The notes under the pieces: model-generated
The model's database searches: none
What the model was told of the DNA's origin: nothing
The model's input: only the letters and a program-made list of their open reading frames with translations
Position numbers and translations under genes: made by a program
Origin: Advenella alkanexedens
Lineage (GTDB): Bacteria; Pseudomonadota; Gammaproteobacteria; Burkholderiales; Burkholderiaceae_B
DNA length: 64,000 nt
Direction of reading: 5' to 3'
NCBI RefSeq assembly: GCF_019132845.1
Contig: NZ_JAHSPR010000001.1
Coordinates: 248,001-312,000, forward strand
Part shown: positions 28,605 through 39,092 of the stretch, piece by piece
How the letters are laid out: the number at the start of each line of letters is the position of its first letter
Position numbering within the stretch: the first letter of the stretch is position 1

Positions 28605-29615
28605 ATGAAATTTAAGACTCTGACACAATATCTGGTAGAACAACAACGCCAGAACAAAGCATTGCAGGCGGAAGTGCGCCTGCTTATCGAAGTGGTTGCC
28701 CGTGCCTGTAAAAGCATTGGGCACGCCGTTGGCAAAGGCAGCCTGGGTGGTGTATTGGGAAGCCTGGAGTCTGAAAACATCCAGGGCGAAGTCCAGAAAA
28801 AACTGGACGTCATGTCCAATGAAATCCTGCTTGAGGCCAACGAATGGGGCGGCCAGCTGGCCGCCATGGCTTCGGAAGAAATGGAAACCATCCATAAAAT
28901 CCCCAACCGCTACCCCAAAGGCGAATACCTGCTGCTGTTTGACCCCCTTGATGGCTCTTCCAACATTGACGTGAACGTCTCTATTGGTACTATTTTCTCT
29001 ATCCTGAAAGCACCTGCCGAATCTGCTGGCCGCGAAATTACCGAAGATGACTTCCTTCAACCAGGCACCCAGCAGGTAGCGGCCGGCTACGCCGTTTACG
29101 GGCCTCAAACCATGCTGGTCATTACCTTGGGCAACGGTGTGGTTGGCTTTACCCTTGACCGTGAAACCGGTACATGGATGCTCACCAACGAAAACATCCA
29201 GATTCCGGCAGACACCAAAGAGTTTGCCATTAACATGTCAAACATGCGCCACTGGGCACCACCGGTTCGCCAGTACATCGAAGATTGTCTGGCAGGTAAA
29301 ACCGGCCCGCTGGGCAAAGACTATAACATGCGCTGGGTGGCTTCCATGGTGGCCGATGTACACCGCATTTTAAGCCGTGGCGGCATTTTCATGTACCCAT
29401 GGGACTCACGTGAGCCCAACAAACCGGGCAAATTACGCCTGATGTACGAAGCCAACCCCATGAGCTTTATTGTTGAGCAAGCCGGAGGCATGGCCACCGA
29501 CTCGGTCAATCGCATTATGGACATCCAGCCAACCCAACTGCACCAGCGGGTTGGCGTGGTATTGGGGTCTAAAAACGAAGTGGAACGCGTGCGCTCTTAC
29601 TGCGCAGGATCGTAA
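28605..29615 (+). CDS. fbp: Fructose-1,6-bisphosphatase, class I
   Basis: A 336-residue gluconeogenic enzyme removing the 1-phosphate of fructose-1,6-bisphosphate. The metal-binding signature [25 protein letters not shown] is intact, with the substrate region [30 protein letters not shown] and the C-terminal ligands in EQAGG. It follows pepN by 20 bases on the same strand with AGGAAT upstream, so it is probably in the same operon. The stop overlaps the 3' end of the convergent aldo/keto reductase gene by 19 bases. Confidence 0.96.
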   Translation: MKFKTLTQYLVEQQRQNKALQAEVRLLIEVVARACKSIGHAVGKGSLGGVLGSLESENIQGEVQKKLDVMSNEILLEANEWGGQLAAMASEEMETIHKIPNRYPKGEYLLLFDPLDGSSNIDVNVSIGTIFSILKAPAESAGREITEDDFLQPGTQQVAAGYAVYGPQTMLVITLGNGVVGFTLDRETGTWMLTNENIQIPADTKEFAINMSNMRHWAPPVRQYIEDCLAGKTGPLGKDYNMRWVASMVADVHRILSRGGIFMYPWDSREPNKPGKLRLMYEANPMSFIVEQAGGMATDSVNRIMDIQPTQLHQRVGVVLGSKNEVERVRSYCAGS

Positions 29616-30661
29616 TGCTTCTGGCGCAGCTCGTCGAGCTGCGCCAGCACATCAGCATCAAGGCGGGTTTGCATGGCGCTGATATTCTCATCAAGCTGTT
29701 CCAATGTCCGCACCCCGATAATGGTGCTGTCCACCTGCCATTTACTGTTGCAAAATCCCAGGGCCAGCTGAACCGGACTTAAGCCCAGCTCACGGGCAAA
29801 CGCATTATAGGCCCTGGCTGCCTCCAGGCAGGCCGCTCTTCCCCAACGCTGTTTTTGCACGGACTCATAACGGGTAATGCGTGCTTCAGCTGGCGCGTCC
29901 GGCCCGGTCGTACCGGTCTGATCATATTTGCCGGTAAGCAAACCATAACCCAATGGTGAATACGCCAGCAAAGACACCTTATGGCGATAACACATTTCAT
30001 CAAGCCCGTTTTCATAGGCACGGTTCAACAGACAATACGGATTTTGTATGGTCGCCACACGAGGCAAGCCCATCTGCTCGGCCAGACGGATAAACTCGGA
30101 CACGCCATAAGGCGTTTCATTGGACAGGCCAATATAACGTACCTTACCTGCCTTCACCAGCGTATTCAGGGCCTGCAATTGTTCTTCTATCGTTGTAAAC
30201 GGCTCATGCTTTTTATCGGGATCAAAATAACGTCGACCAAATGCCGGTACATGGCGCTCGGGCCAGTGTATCTGGTAAAGGTCAATATAATCGGTTTTCA
30301 GGCGCTTGAGGCTGCCTTCGCAAGAAGCAATAATATCCTGGCCAGTCAGACCTGCCCCTTCCCGAATCCAGGGCGTACCCCTGGAAGGGCCAGCCACCTT
30401 GGTCGCCAGCACGATGTCCGAACGGGACACCGAACCACGTCCAAACCAATTACCCAGAATGGTTTCCGTCGCCCCATACGTTTCTTTGCGGGTGGGCACC
30501 GAATACATTTCGGCGGTATCAAGAAAATTGATCCCCTGCCCTACCGCTCGGTCAAGGATGTCAAATGCAGTTTTCTCATCCACCTGCTCACCAAATGTCA
30601 TGGTTCCCAGACAAACATCCGTCACCATTAAATCGCTTATTCCCAGCTGAACCTTCTGCAT
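29597..30661 (-). CDS. Aldo/keto reductase, Tas-like
   Basis: A 354-residue NADPH-dependent oxidoreductase of the aldo/keto reductase superfamily. Motifs: [38 protein letters not shown] (Asp and Tyr of the catalytic site), [10 protein letters not shown] (Lys), [18 protein letters not shown] (His) and [17 protein letters not shown] at the cofactor end. [13 protein letters not shown] fits E. coli Tas. It lies 63 bases downstream of the quinone oxidoreductase gene on the same strand and may share its promoter. Substrate unknown. Confidence 0.88.
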   Translation of the reverse strand: MQKVQLGISDLMVTDVCLGTMTFGEQVDEKTAFDILDRAVGQGINFLDTAEMYSVPTRKETYGATETILGNWFGRGSVSRSDIVLATKVAGPSRGTPWIREGAGLTGQDIIASCEGSLKRLKTDYIDLYQIHWPERHVPAFGRRYFDPDKKHEPFTTIEEQLQALNTLVKAGKVRYIGLSNETPYGVSEFIRLAEQMGLPRVATIQNPYCLLNRAYENGLDEMCYRHKVSLLAYSPLGYGLLTGKYDQTGTTGPDAPAEARITRYESVQKQRWGRAACLEAARAYNAFARELGLSPVQLALGFCNSKWQVDSTIIGVRTLEQLDENISAMQTRLDADVLAQLDELRQKHYDPAQ

Positions 30662-30724
30662 TTAACCTGCCCCTTCCTTTAAATTTCAAAAATTAAAAAT
30701 TAAATTTCACAAAAACATGAACAA

Positions 30725-31711
30725 TCAATCCAGCGTCAATATCGTGGCACCCGTGGTTTTGCGTGAAGCCAATGCAATATGGGCATCGGCCACTTCTTCC
30801 AAGGGAAAACGCTGGTCAATTTGCACCTTGATTTTCTTGCTGGTGATCATTTGGAACAACTCACCAGCAGCGGCCTGCATTTTCTCTAAAGTGTCCACAT
30901 GAGCACCCAGGCTTGGACGGGTCACATACAAAGAACCTTTGGTCGCCAACACGCCCAGGTTAACCCCGGTCACCGGACCCGATGCATTACCATAACTCAC
31001 CATCAGGCCACGAGGCTGCAAGCAGTCAAGGGAAATTTCCCAGGTATCTTTGCCCACTCCATCGTAAACCACCGGTACTTTCCTGCCATTGGTTAATTCC
31101 AGCACACGCTCAACCACATTTTCATTCGTGTAATTAATGGTTGCCCAGGCACCATGAGCTCTGGCAATGGCCGCTTTTTCGGGGCTGGACACAGTGCCAA
31201 TCAACTTGGCCCCCAAGGCCTTGGCCCACTGGCAGGCAATCAAGCCGACACCACCGGCCGCTGCATGCAACAAAATGGTTTCACCCTCTTGCAGGCGGTA
31301 GGTCTGCCTGAACAGATACTGCACCGTCAAACCCTTGAGCATAACGGCAGCCGCTTCTTCAAAAGAAATGCCATCAGGTATTTTCACCACCTGATGGCCG
31401 GGCACATTGCGTACCTCAGCGTAAGCACCCAGTGGACTCTGGCCGTACGCAACACGGTCTCCCACTTTCAGGTGGGCAACATTTTTACCCACCGCCTCAA
31501 CGACACCAGAAGCCTCAAACCCCAGTCCATGCGGCAACGGGCTGGCATACAGGCCGGTACGGAAATAAATATCAATGAAATTCAGCCCGATCGCTTTTTG
31601 CCGGATCTGCACTTCGTTATCCGCCGGCAGGGAAACCTCAAGCGTGACCAGTTTCATGACCTCAGGACCACCATGTGTCTCAATTTGAATGGCTTTTGAT
31701 GTGATACCCAC
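30725..31711 (-). CDS. NADPH:quinone oxidoreductase, zeta-crystallin type
   Basis: A 328-residue zinc-free medium-chain dehydrogenase of the Qor family, reducing quinones with NADPH. It shows the GroES-like N-domain (IGLNFIDIYFRTGLYASPLPHGLGFEASGVVEAVG), then the Rossmann motif LLHAAAGGVGLIACQWAKALGAKLIGTVSS. The likely start is GTG at 31711, with GGAG six bases upstream; a GTG four codons earlier (31723) lies on the ribosome-binding site itself. It is divergent from a MarR-type regulator gene, which may control it. Confidence 0.9.
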   Translation of the reverse strand: MGITSKAIQIETHGGPEVMKLVTLEVSLPADNEVQIRQKAIGLNFIDIYFRTGLYASPLPHGLGFEASGVVEAVGKNVAHLKVGDRVAYGQSPLGAYAEVRNVPGHQVVKIPDGISFEEAAAVMLKGLTVQYLFRQTYRLQEGETILLHAAAGGVGLIACQWAKALGAKLIGTVSSPEKAAIARAHGAWATINYTNENVVERVLELTNGRKVPVVYDGVGKDTWEISLDCLQPRGLMVSYGNASGPVTGVNLGVLATKGSLYVTRPSLGAHVDTLEKMQAAAGELFQMITSKKIKVQIDQRFPLEEVADAHIALASRKTTGATILTLD

Positions 31712-31816
31712 GTTTAACTCCACTTATGATTAATGATTAATAAATACTTTACTAGAATGATAATTAATAAAAACAATTATTCAATCCATATCAACAACAG
31801 TCGATAAAAAAATAGT

Positions 31817-31831
31817 ATACTTTGACAGTAT
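31817..31831. promoter_or_regulatory. Candidate MarR operator
   Basis: ATACT-TTGAC-AGTAT is a 15-base dyad with perfect 5-base arms in the 150-base divergent gap between qor-like and marR-like genes, overlapped on its left by GTATAC (31815-31820). It is 34 bases before the regulator's ATG. MarR proteins typically bind such short palindromes near their own promoter. Assignment is inference. Confidence 0.4.
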
Positions 31832-31864
31832 TTGCCTAAGCAAATAAATATATTTATAAAGATA

Positions 31865-32392
31865 ATGAACAGCAAAAAAATATCCCCATCCCAACCGGAA
31901 AAAACCTTCATGATCAAACCTGAAGACGTTCCCCGTGGTCAGGAAAACATTGGATATCTGATCCGTCTGGTGCATTTTTCCATTCATGACATGATTGAAA
32001 AAAACATGGCACCGTTAGGCCTGACTGCCACGCAATGGCACCCTATTGCGATTATCGGCCTTAGCAAGGCGGATACCCCCGCCTGTGTGGCCCGCATTGC
32101 TGAAGTGGATACCGGCGCCATGACACGCACGCTTGACAGACTGGAAGCCAAGGGTTTCCTGACCCGCCAGCGCAGCGAGCAGGATCGCCGGGTCATCAAG
32201 CTGACACTGACCGAAAAAGGCAAACAGGTCAATGAAAAACTGCTACCCTCCGTTGCCCAGGCTTTAAACCATCATCTGCAAGGTTTCACGGAACAGGAAG
32301 TGGAGCTGCTGAAAAGTCTGTTAACCCGTATGCTATTGAATGCCAATCCGAATATCCTGAAATCCATTCAGGAAAATGGCATGAATGACTGA
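31865..32392 (+). CDS. MarR-family transcriptional regulator
   Basis: A 175-residue winged-helix repressor. The domain: IGYLIRLVHFSIHDMIEKNMAPLGLTATQWHPIAII, recognition region ADTPACVARIAEVDTGAMTRTLDRLEAKGFLTRQRSEQDRRVIKLTLTEKGKQ (wing with D-R-R), then the C-terminal dimer helices. The first ATG at 31865 has a weak ribosome-binding site; ATG at 31910 (MIKPEDVPRG) is an alternative. Divergent from the quinone oxidoreductase and aldo/keto reductase genes, suggesting control of a redox or electrophile response. The inducing ligand is unknown. Confidence 0.9.
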   Translation: MNSKKISPSQPEKTFMIKPEDVPRGQENIGYLIRLVHFSIHDMIEKNMAPLGLTATQWHPIAIIGLSKADTPACVARIAEVDTGAMTRTLDRLEAKGFLTRQRSEQDRRVIKLTLTEKGKQVNEKLLPSVAQALNHHLQGFTEQEVELLKSLLTRMLLNANPNILKSIQENGMND

Positions 32393-32419
32393 AGCGGCCT
32401 TATGTCCGCGCGGATACAA

Positions 32420-33910
32420 CTAGCGTTTACCGCTTTTGCCAATTAAGGAACCCAGCACACCCCGCAGCATTTTCCTGGCCGTATCCCTGACCATCCCCTT
32501 AGCCACTTGCTGGATCACACCATCCTTGCGTCCGCCACGCGGTCCGGTTGAGCCAATCATCATTTCCTTGACCGCCCCCCAAATACCTTCATCTTCGGGT
32601 TGGGCCCGAGCAGCGGCCTGGGCATTTTTTTCTTCAGCCCGACGAGTCAGCACTTCAAACGCCGACTCCCTGTCAATTAAGGTATCGTATTTGCCGGCAA
32701 AACCCGACAAATTGCGAATAAGCTGGCGCTCTGCATCGGTTGCCGGCCCCATCCGGCTGGCCGGTGGCAATATCCAGGCGCGCTGTGTAACGCCAGGGCT
32801 ACCCTTGGCGTCCAGACAGGAAACCAACGCCTCACCCACGCCCAATTCGGTAATATCACGGGCAATATCCAGCTCAGGGTTGGGCCTCATGGTGTCAGCC
32901 GCCGTTTTGACCGCTTTCTGGTCGCGTGGCGTAAAAGCCCGCAACGCATGCTGAATCCGGTTACCCAGTTGGCCCAACACAGAATCGGGAATATCGGCCG
33001 GATTCTGGGTAACAAAATAAACCCCCACTCCTTTTGAGCGCACCAAACGCACGATTTGCTCAATTTTTTCAAGCAAAACCTTGGGGGCGTCATCAAACAG
33101 CAAATGCGCCTCATCAAAGAAAAACACAAACCGGGGCTGTTCGGGATCCCCCACTTCGGGCAAGGATTCATAAATTTCAGCCAATAACCATAGCAAAAAC
33201 ACGGCGTACAATTTAGGTGACTGCATCAACTTGTCTGCCGCCAGGATATTCACCATGCCCTGGCCTTGCGCATTACAGCGCATCAGGTCATGAATATCCA
33301 GCATGGGCTCACCGAAAAAGCGGTCTGCTCCCTGGGTTTCCAGCTGCAGCAATGCGCGCAGAATTGCCCCCACTGAAGCAGCAGACACATTACCGTACAC
33401 CGGCCTGAGCTCGGCGGCCCTGTCGTTGACGTTTTGCAGCATCGCCCGCAGGTCCTTCAGATCCAGCAAAAGATGACCTTCATCATCGGCCACCTTGAAC
33501 ACCAGATTCAGGATACCGGTTTGCGTATCATTCAGGTTTAGCATGCGTGACAGCAATAAAGGTCCCATATCGGATACCGTGGCACGAACCGGATGCCCCT
33601 GCTCGCCAAACACATCCCATAAAACGGTTGGGCAGCCACCCCATTGCGGCACCGGCAGACCTAGTTTTCCCAGGCGCTCAAGCAGTTTGGGACTTTCCGT
33701 GCCCGCTTGTGAAATACCCGTCAGATCTCCCTTCACATCAGCCAGAAAGACCGGGGTGCCGATGCGGGAAAAAGCCTGCGCCAAGACCTGAAGCGTAATG
33801 GTTTTACCGGTTCCGGTTGCGCCCGTGATGCAACCATGACGGTTGGCCAACTTGGGCAAAAGAAAGACATCTGCCTTTGCATTTTTCGCTATCAGGATGG
33901 GATCTGCCAT
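32420..33910 (-). CDS. HerA-like ATPase (DUF853 family)
   Basis: A 496-residue FtsK/HerA-type P-loop ATPase. Walker A is [16 protein letters not shown] (about residue 32), Walker [18 protein letters not shown] (about 260), followed by the sensor segment [37 protein letters not shown]. The C-terminal ~90 residues are charged and basic ([25 protein letters not shown]). Chromosomal members of this family are widespread and of unknown function; there is no nuclease (NurA) or Sir2/DUF4297 partner beside it, so it does not look like a defence system. It is convergent with marR and divergent from yebC. Confidence 0.88.
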   Translation of the reverse strand: MADPILIAKNAKADVFLLPKLANRHGCITGATGTGKTITLQVLAQAFSRIGTPVFLADVKGDLTGISQAGTESPKLLERLGKLGLPVPQWGGCPTVLWDVFGEQGHPVRATVSDMGPLLLSRMLNLNDTQTGILNLVFKVADDEGHLLLDLKDLRAMLQNVNDRAAELRPVYGNVSAASVGAILRALLQLETQGADRFFGEPMLDIHDLMRCNAQGQGMVNILAADKLMQSPKLYAVFLLWLLAEIYESLPEVGDPEQPRFVFFFDEAHLLFDDAPKVLLEKIEQIVRLVRSKGVGVYFVTQNPADIPDSVLGQLGNRIQHALRAFTPRDQKAVKTAADTMRPNPELDIARDITELGVGEALVSCLDAKGSPGVTQRAWILPPASRMGPATDAERQLIRNLSGFAGKYDTLIDRESAFEVLTRRAEEKNAQAAARAQPEDEGIWGAVKEMMIGSTGPRGGRKDGVIQQVAKGMVRDTARKMLRGVLGSLIGKSGKR

Positions 33911-34024
33911 AAATAAACCTTTGTCAAGTGCAAAACATTAGGAAATCTAACCGTATTCTATAAAAGTTTGTCGCACTCGGGGTAAAATCTTAGATTCGAT
34001 TAACTTACTTTAATTGTTATTGAT

Positions 34025-34759
34025 ATGGCCGGACATAGTAAATGGGCAAATATCCAGCACCGAAAAGGTCGCCAGGATGCCAAACGCGGAAAAATATGGA
34101 CAAAAATCATTCGTGAGATTACCGTTGCTGCACGTGCAGGCGGCCCAGATCCCAGTGCCAATCCTGCCTTGCGACTGGCTTGGGATAAAGCAACCGCTGC
34201 CAATATGCCCAAAGACAACATTCAGCGCGCCATTACCCGCGGTGCAGGTGGTGCCGATGGTGCCAACTACGAATCCATCCGCTATGAAGGATATGGCGTC
34301 AGCGGGGCCGCACTCATTATCGACTGCATGACCGACAATCGTGTACGTACCGTCTCCGATGTACGCCACGCCCTGACCAAACACGGTGGCAACCTGGGTC
34401 AGGACGGCTCGGTGGCATTCATGTTCCAGCATTGCGGGCAATTCATTTTTGCGCCCGGCACCAGTGAAGAAAAAATCATGGAAGTCGCCCTGGAAGCCGG
34501 TGCCGATGACATTCAGACCGATGAAGATGGCATGATTGAAGTGGTTTGCGCGCCTGAACAATATGCAGCGGTGCGTGACGCTTTCATTGAGGCAGAGCTG
34601 AAACCCGAAATGGAAGCCATTGTCATGAAACCCCTGAATGAAACCCTGCTGACGGGTGACGATGCCAAAAAAATGCAAAAAATCCTTGATCAGCTTGAAA
34701 GTCTTGATGACGTACAAGAAGTTTATACAACCGCTGTTTTTGATGAAACAGAAGAATAA
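34025..34759 (+). CDS. yebC: YebC/PmpR-family protein (TACO1-like)
   Basis: A 244-residue cytoplasmic protein. The family opening [32 protein letters not shown] is complete, followed by [32 protein letters not shown] and the acidic central domain. Described in some bacteria as a transcriptional regulator and more recently as a translation factor easing ribosome stalling. It heads a string of plus-strand genes (purD, hemF, nadD and so on) in the order typical of Alcaligenaceae. Confidence 0.95.
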   Translation: MAGHSKWANIQHRKGRQDAKRGKIWTKIIREITVAARAGGPDPSANPALRLAWDKATAANMPKDNIQRAITRGAGGADGANYESIRYEGYGVSGAALIIDCMTDNRVRTVSDVRHALTKHGGNLGQDGSVAFMFQHCGQFIFAPGTSEEKIMEVALEAGADDIQTDEDGMIEVVCAPEQYAAVRDAFIEAELKPEMEAIVMKPLNETLLTGDDAKKMQKILDQLESLDDVQEVYTTAVFDETEE

Positions 34760-34774
34760 AGCGAAAATTTGACA

Positions 34775-36052
34775 ATGAAAGTACTCGTTATTGGCAATGG
34801 CGGCCGTGAGCACGCCATTGCGTGGCGTATTGCCCAGTCCGCACAGGTAAGCGATGTTTTTGTAGCGCCCGGCAACGGGGGCACCGCCCTTGACCCGTTA
34901 CTCAAGAATGTGGCCATTACCAACCTTGATGAACTGGCCGCCTTTGCAAAAAAAGAAGGTATTGACCTGACGGTAGTCGGCCCCGAGGCGCCTTTGGCTG
35001 CAGGTGTGGTTGATCTGTTCCGTGAACAGGGTCTTGCCGTATTTGGCCCTACCAAGGCTGCCGCACAACTGGAAAGCTCCAAGGATTTTGCCAAAGCTTT
35101 CATGGTACGCCACAACATCCCCACTTCGGCCTATGCCACCTTTACCTCTCCCGAACAGGCTCATGCCTATATTAACGAACAAGGCGCGCCCATTGTTGTC
35201 AAAGCCGATGGCCTGGCGGCAGGTAAAGGCGTGGTGGTTGCCCAAACCCTGCAAGAAGCCCACGATGCCGTTGATGCCATGCTGGGTGATGGCAGCCTGG
35301 GTGAAGCCGGTGCACGCGTGGTGATTGAAGGCTTCCTGACTGGCGAAGAAGCCAGTTTCATTGTCATGTGCGATGGCAAAAACATTTTGCCCATGGCTAC
35401 CAGCCAGGATCACAAACGCCAACTTGACAACGACCAGGGCCCCAACACCGGTGGCATGGGCGCTTACTCACCCGCTCCCATCGTTTCCGACCGCCTGCAC
35501 GAACGCATCATGCAGGAAGTCATTTACCCGACCATTCAGGGTATGGAAAAAGACGGCATCACCTTTACCGGCTTCCTCTATGCTGGTCTCATGATTGATG
35601 ATGGCAACGATGAGGACCGCAGCATCAAGGTGCTTGAGTTCAATTGCCGCATGGGTGACCCAGAAACCCAACCCATCATGATGCGCCTGCAAGGCGATTA
35701 TGCCGACACCCTGTTGAAAGCGGCACAAGGCAAGCTTGACCAAGCCAGCATCAGTTGGGATCCACGCACCGCACTGGGCGTTGTGATGGCCTCATACAAC
35801 TATCCCGGCACGCCCCGCACCGGTGATGTCATTACCGGCATTCCTGCACCACAAGAAAACTGCGTGACTTTCCATGCCGGATCTGCACTGAAAGATAACC
35901 AGCTCGTTACTTCAGGTGGTCGGGTACTGTGTGTCACCGCCTTGGGCGACACTGTGCAACAGGCCCGTGAAACCGCCTATGCAACCGTTAAACAAATCAA
36001 GTTTGATGGCCAGCAGTATCGTAGCGATATTGCATGGAGGGCTTTAAAGTAA
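34775..36052 (+). CDS. purD: Phosphoribosylamine-glycine ligase (PurD)
   Basis: A 425-residue ATP-grasp enzyme for the second step of purine synthesis. Start chosen at the ATG at 34775 ([19 protein letters not shown]). ATP-grasp features: [49 protein letters not shown] and [18 protein letters not shown], all diagnostic of PurD. It starts 15 bases after yebC and ends 1 base before hemF. A second purine gene, purB, is elsewhere in the window. Confidence 0.97.
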   Translation: MKVLVIGNGGREHAIAWRIAQSAQVSDVFVAPGNGGTALDPLLKNVAITNLDELAAFAKKEGIDLTVVGPEAPLAAGVVDLFREQGLAVFGPTKAAAQLESSKDFAKAFMVRHNIPTSAYATFTSPEQAHAYINEQGAPIVVKADGLAAGKGVVVAQTLQEAHDAVDAMLGDGSLGEAGARVVIEGFLTGEEASFIVMCDGKNILPMATSQDHKRQLDNDQGPNTGGMGAYSPAPIVSDRLHERIMQEVIYPTIQGMEKDGITFTGFLYAGLMIDDGNDEDRSIKVLEFNCRMGDPETQPIMMRLQGDYADTLLKAAQGKLDQASISWDPRTALGVVMASYNYPGTPRTGDVITGIPAPQENCVTFHAGSALKDNQLVTSGGRVLCVTALGDTVQQARETAYATVKQIKFDGQQYRSDIAWRALK

Positions 36053-36053
36053 T

Positions 36054-36962
36054 ATGCAACACATACCCCTGGAACAGGTCAGTCAGTATTTTCGTTCATT
36101 ACAGGCATCCATTGTTGAGGCACTGGAAAAAGAAGACGGCCATGCCTTTTCCCAGGATGCCTGGGAACGCCCCGAGGGCGGAGGCGGCCTGTCCCGCTAC
36201 ATAGAAGACGGTCATATTTTCGAACGCGGTGCCGTGCTGTTCAGCCACGTTACCGGAGAAAAGCTCCCGCCTTCGGCCAGCGCACACCGCCCCGAACTGG
36301 CTGGCCGCTCTTGGGAAGCCATGGGGGTTTCACTGGTTTTGCACCCGCGCAACCCCTATATCCCGACAACACACATGAATGTCAGGATGTTCGTGGCCAA
36401 GGCCAGCCAGCCAGGCGAAACAGATGTCTTCTGGTTTGGCGGCGGCATGGACCTGACCCCCTACTACGCTTTTGAAAATGATGCCCGTCATTTTCACCAA
36501 ACCTGTCATGACGCACTTGAGCCGTTTGGAAAAACCCGTTACCACGAATACAAGGAATGGTGCGATCGCTACTTTTTCCTGAAACACCGCAATGAAACCC
36601 GCGGTGTGGGCGGCATCTTTTTTGACGATCTGAACGATTTGGGCTTTGAACAGTCTTTTGCACTGGTTCAGGCGACCGGCAACGCGTTCACGAAAGCTTA
36701 CCTACCCATTGTGCAAAAGCGCAGGCATTTGCCTTTTGGTGAAAAGGAACGGGACTTCCAGGCTTACCGACGCGGACGCTATGTCGAGTTCAATCTGGTT
36801 TGGGACAGGGGCACCCTGTTTGGCCTGCAATCAGGCGGACGCACCGAATCCATCCTGCTTTCCATGCCACCGACGGCAAGCTGGCGCTATGACTGGAAGC
36901 CCGAACCTGGTTCAGCCGAAGCCCAGCTTTACTTTTTCCTGACGCCCCGAGACTGGCTCTGA
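36054..36962 (+). CDS. hemF: Oxygen-dependent coproporphyrinogen III oxidase (HemF)
   Basis: A 302-residue enzyme of heme synthesis that oxidatively decarboxylates coproporphyrinogen III using O2. Signatures: [41 protein letters not shown] and [34 protein letters not shown]. It follows purD by 1 base and overlaps nadD by one base (TGATG). Its presence implies an aerobic life style, though an oxygen-independent HemN may also exist elsewhere. Confidence 0.97.
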   Translation: MQHIPLEQVSQYFRSLQASIVEALEKEDGHAFSQDAWERPEGGGGLSRYIEDGHIFERGAVLFSHVTGEKLPPSASAHRPELAGRSWEAMGVSLVLHPRNPYIPTTHMNVRMFVAKASQPGETDVFWFGGGMDLTPYYAFENDARHFHQTCHDALEPFGKTRYHEYKEWCDRYFFLKHRNETRGVGGIFFDDLNDLGFEQSFALVQATGNAFTKAYLPIVQKRRHLPFGEKERDFQAYRRGRYVEFNLVWDRGTLFGLQSGGRTESILLSMPPTASWRYDWKPEPGSAEAQLYFFLTPRDWL

Positions 36963-37549
36963 TGAAAAAAACCGGGCTTCTTGGCGGAAGCTTCAATCCT
37001 GTTCACAATGCCCACCTGGCATTGGCACAAACCGCCCTGGATACACTGCACCTTGATGAGGTGCAACTCATTCCGGCCGGCAATCCCTGGCAAAAACAGG
37101 CATTGCCGGTTAATGGCCAACAACGTCTTGAAATGCTAAGGCTGGCCATTGCCGACCGGCCTGGCATGGTTGCCAATGATATTGAAATTGCCCGCGAAGG
37201 CGCCACTTATACCATCGACACCCTAAAGGCATTACCACCCAACGCCAGCTATTACTGGCTGCTGGGCACCGACCAGCTGGCCAATTTCTGTACCTGGCAC
37301 CAATGGAAGGACATTCTTGATTATGTCACCCTGGTGGTGGCAAAAAGAAACACCCACCCTTTGGAAGTACCCCGCCTCTTGGCTGAAAAACTGCAACAAA
37401 AAGGCAAAAAACTGATTACACTGTCATTTGAAGCCATGGATATTTCCTCTAGCGATATCCGCCAGCGCCTTGCCAAGCAACAGGATGTGAGCCAACTGAT
37501 ACCACGCCCGGTCCTGGAATACATCCGGCAACACAAACTTTACACTTAA
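36962..37549 (+). CDS. nadD: Nicotinate-nucleotide adenylyltransferase (NadD)
   Basis: A 195-residue enzyme forming nicotinate adenine dinucleotide in NAD synthesis. The nucleotidyltransferase signature GLLGGSFNPVHNAHLALAQ lies at the start, and the C-terminal ISSSDIRQRLAKQQDVSQLIPRPVLEYIRQHKLY contains the ISSTxIR-type motif. Start codon overlaps the hemF stop. The nadD-rsfS-rlmH order is widely conserved. Confidence 0.96.
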   Translation: MKKTGLLGGSFNPVHNAHLALAQTALDTLHLDEVQLIPAGNPWQKQALPVNGQQRLEMLRLAIADRPGMVANDIEIAREGATYTIDTLKALPPNASYYWLLGTDQLANFCTWHQWKDILDYVTLVVAKRNTHPLEVPRLLAEKLQQKGKKLITLSFEAMDISSSDIRQRLAKQQDVSQLIPRPVLEYIRQHKLYT

Positions 37550-37578
37550 ATCATTACGATTATTACTACAGAACAACT

Positions 37579-37983
37579 ATGGAATTACAAAAACTTCAAC
37601 GCATTGTGATTGACGCCCTGGAAGATGTCAAAGCCCAGGACATCAAGGTATACAACACTACCCACCTGACCAGCCTGTTTGATCGCGTCATTATTGCCAG
37701 CGGTACCTCAAACCGACAAACCCGCTCTTTGGCAAACAGCGTCTCGGATGCCGTACGCAAGCACGGTATCCAGATTATCGCCCTGGAAGGCATGGATACC
37801 GGTGAATGGGTCTTGCTGGATATTGGCGATATCGTGATTCATTGCATGCAACCGGCCATTCGCCAGTACTACAACCTTGAGGCCGTTTGGGGTGATAAGC
37901 CCGTACACGTCAAGTTATTACCCCAATCCACCCAGGTCCCCCCTGTCATTTCTCCTGACCAGGCCTACGACCCCAACATCTAA
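37579..37983 (+). CDS. rsfS: Ribosome silencing factor RsfS
   Basis: A 134-residue protein that binds ribosomal protein L14 and blocks subunit joining when nutrients run out. The family core is LEDVKAQDIKVYNTTHLTSLFDRVIIASGTSNRQTRSLANSV, then WVLLDIGDIVIHCMQPAIRQYYNLEAVWGDKP. It lies 29 bases past nadD and 9 bases before rlmH. The last 15 residues are a Pro-rich tail typical of the betaproteobacterial forms. Confidence 0.95.
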   Translation: MELQKLQRIVIDALEDVKAQDIKVYNTTHLTSLFDRVIIASGTSNRQTRSLANSVSDAVRKHGIQIIALEGMDTGEWVLLDIGDIVIHCMQPAIRQYYNLEAVWGDKPVHVKLLPQSTQVPPVISPDQAYDPNI

Positions 37984-37992
37984 AACCCAAGC

Positions 37993-38463
37993 ATGAAACT
38001 GATCGTGATTGCCGTTGGCACAAGAATGCCGGCCTGGGTAGAAATCGCCTGGGAAGATTATGCCAAGCGCATGCCGGCCGATTGTGCCATCGAACTGAAA
38101 GAAATCAAACCCGAGCCCCGCACCACCGGCAAAACACCACAACAGATGATGCAGGCGGAAGCCAAACGCATCGAAGCCGCCATTCCAGCGTCTGCCTTGC
38201 GTATTGCCCTTGATGAGCATGGCAAAGATCTGACCACCATGAACCTGTCCTCCCGTCTTGAACAATGGCGCAGTGGCGGACAAGATGTGGTATTTCTGAT
38301 TGGCGGTCCCGATGGCCTGGACAGCGAACTGAAAAAAAGCTGTTCCGGCATGATCCGGCTTTCCTCATTAACCCTACCCCATCCAATGGTACGTATTGTC
38401 CTGGCCGAACAGCTTTACCGAGCCTGGGCCATTCTGGTTAACCACCCCTATCACAGGGCCTGA
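37993..38463 (+). CDS. rlmH: 23S rRNA pseudouridine-1915 N3-methyltransferase RlmH
   Basis: A 156-residue SPOUT methyltransferase acting on pseudouridine 1915 of 23S rRNA. Motifs: [52 protein letters not shown] (SAM-binding knot) and the C-terminal [33 protein letters not shown]. Length matches E. coli exactly within a residue or two. Part of the nadD-rsfS-rlmH-maf series. Confidence 0.96.
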   Translation: MKLIVIAVGTRMPAWVEIAWEDYAKRMPADCAIELKEIKPEPRTTGKTPQQMMQAEAKRIEAAIPASALRIALDEHGKDLTTMNLSSRLEQWRSGGQDVVFLIGGPDGLDSELKKSCSGMIRLSSLTLPHPMVRIVLAEQLYRAWAILVNHPYHRA

Positions 38464-38480
38464 TTTTTTATTTACCTGAT

Positions 38481-39092
38481 ATGCTTCCCGGAATTCCTCC
38501 TTCCATTTACCTGGCTTCGGCCAGTCCTCGCCGTCATGAACTGCTGAACCAGATTGGCCTGTCCCATGAGGTCCTGCACGTACCCACCCCGCCGGGCGAA
38601 GACGAACCGCAACACCCAGGCGAGGCGGCCCATATTTATGTCCAGCGTACCGCCATGGACAAGGCCGTGCGCGCCTGTCACTTTATTAAAGCGCAGACAC
38701 TTGTCCCAAAACCTGTCCTGACGGCCGACACCTGCGTCATTCTTGATGGTCTGGTATTGGGAAAACCTGTTGATGATGCGGACACCGCCAGAATTCTGGG
38801 CATGCTGTCTGGCAAAACCCATGAGGTGCATACTGCCATTATCGTGGCCTGGCAGGGACAGTACTTTACCGATGTTTCTATTACACAGGTCAGCATGAAA
38901 CCGCTGGATGAACAGGAAATAGATGCCTATTGCACCAGCGGGGAAGGTAACGGAAAAGCCGGAGCCTATGGGATACAGGGCTTGGCTTCCGTATTTATTG
39001 AACATATCTCGGGAAGTTACAGTGGCGTGATGGGACTGCCACTGTTTGAAACCTGTCGTCTGTTGCGGCGTGCTTACTCGGCATCCGCCTGA
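38481..39092 (+). CDS. Maf-family nucleoside triphosphate pyrophosphatase
   Basis: A 203-residue house-cleaning pyrophosphatase (Maf/YhdE type, probably dTTP/UTP). The family motif is YLASASPRRHELLNQIGL; others are QRTAMDKAVRA, LTADTCVILDGLVLGKPVDDADTARILGMLSGKTHEV and GKAGAYGIQGLASVFIEHISGSYSGVMGLPL. No bound rng (ribonuclease G) gene follows, although it often does in relatives; instead the convergent maiA overlaps the last 19 bases. Confidence 0.93.
   Translation: MLPGIPPSIYLASASPRRHELLNQIGLSHEVLHVPTPPGEDEPQHPGEAAHIYVQRTAMDKAVRACHFIKAQTLVPKPVLTADTCVILDGLVLGKPVDDADTARILGMLSGKTHEVHTAIIVAWQGQYFTDVSITQVSMKPLDEQEIDAYCTSGEGNGKAGAYGIQGLASVFIEHISGSYSGVMGLPLFETCRLLRRAYSASA

Noticed and set aside
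32420-33910. HerA-like ATPase as part of a phage-defence system
   Set aside because: No nuclease, Sir2 or other defence partner is adjacent, and this family occurs as a stand-alone chromosomal gene.
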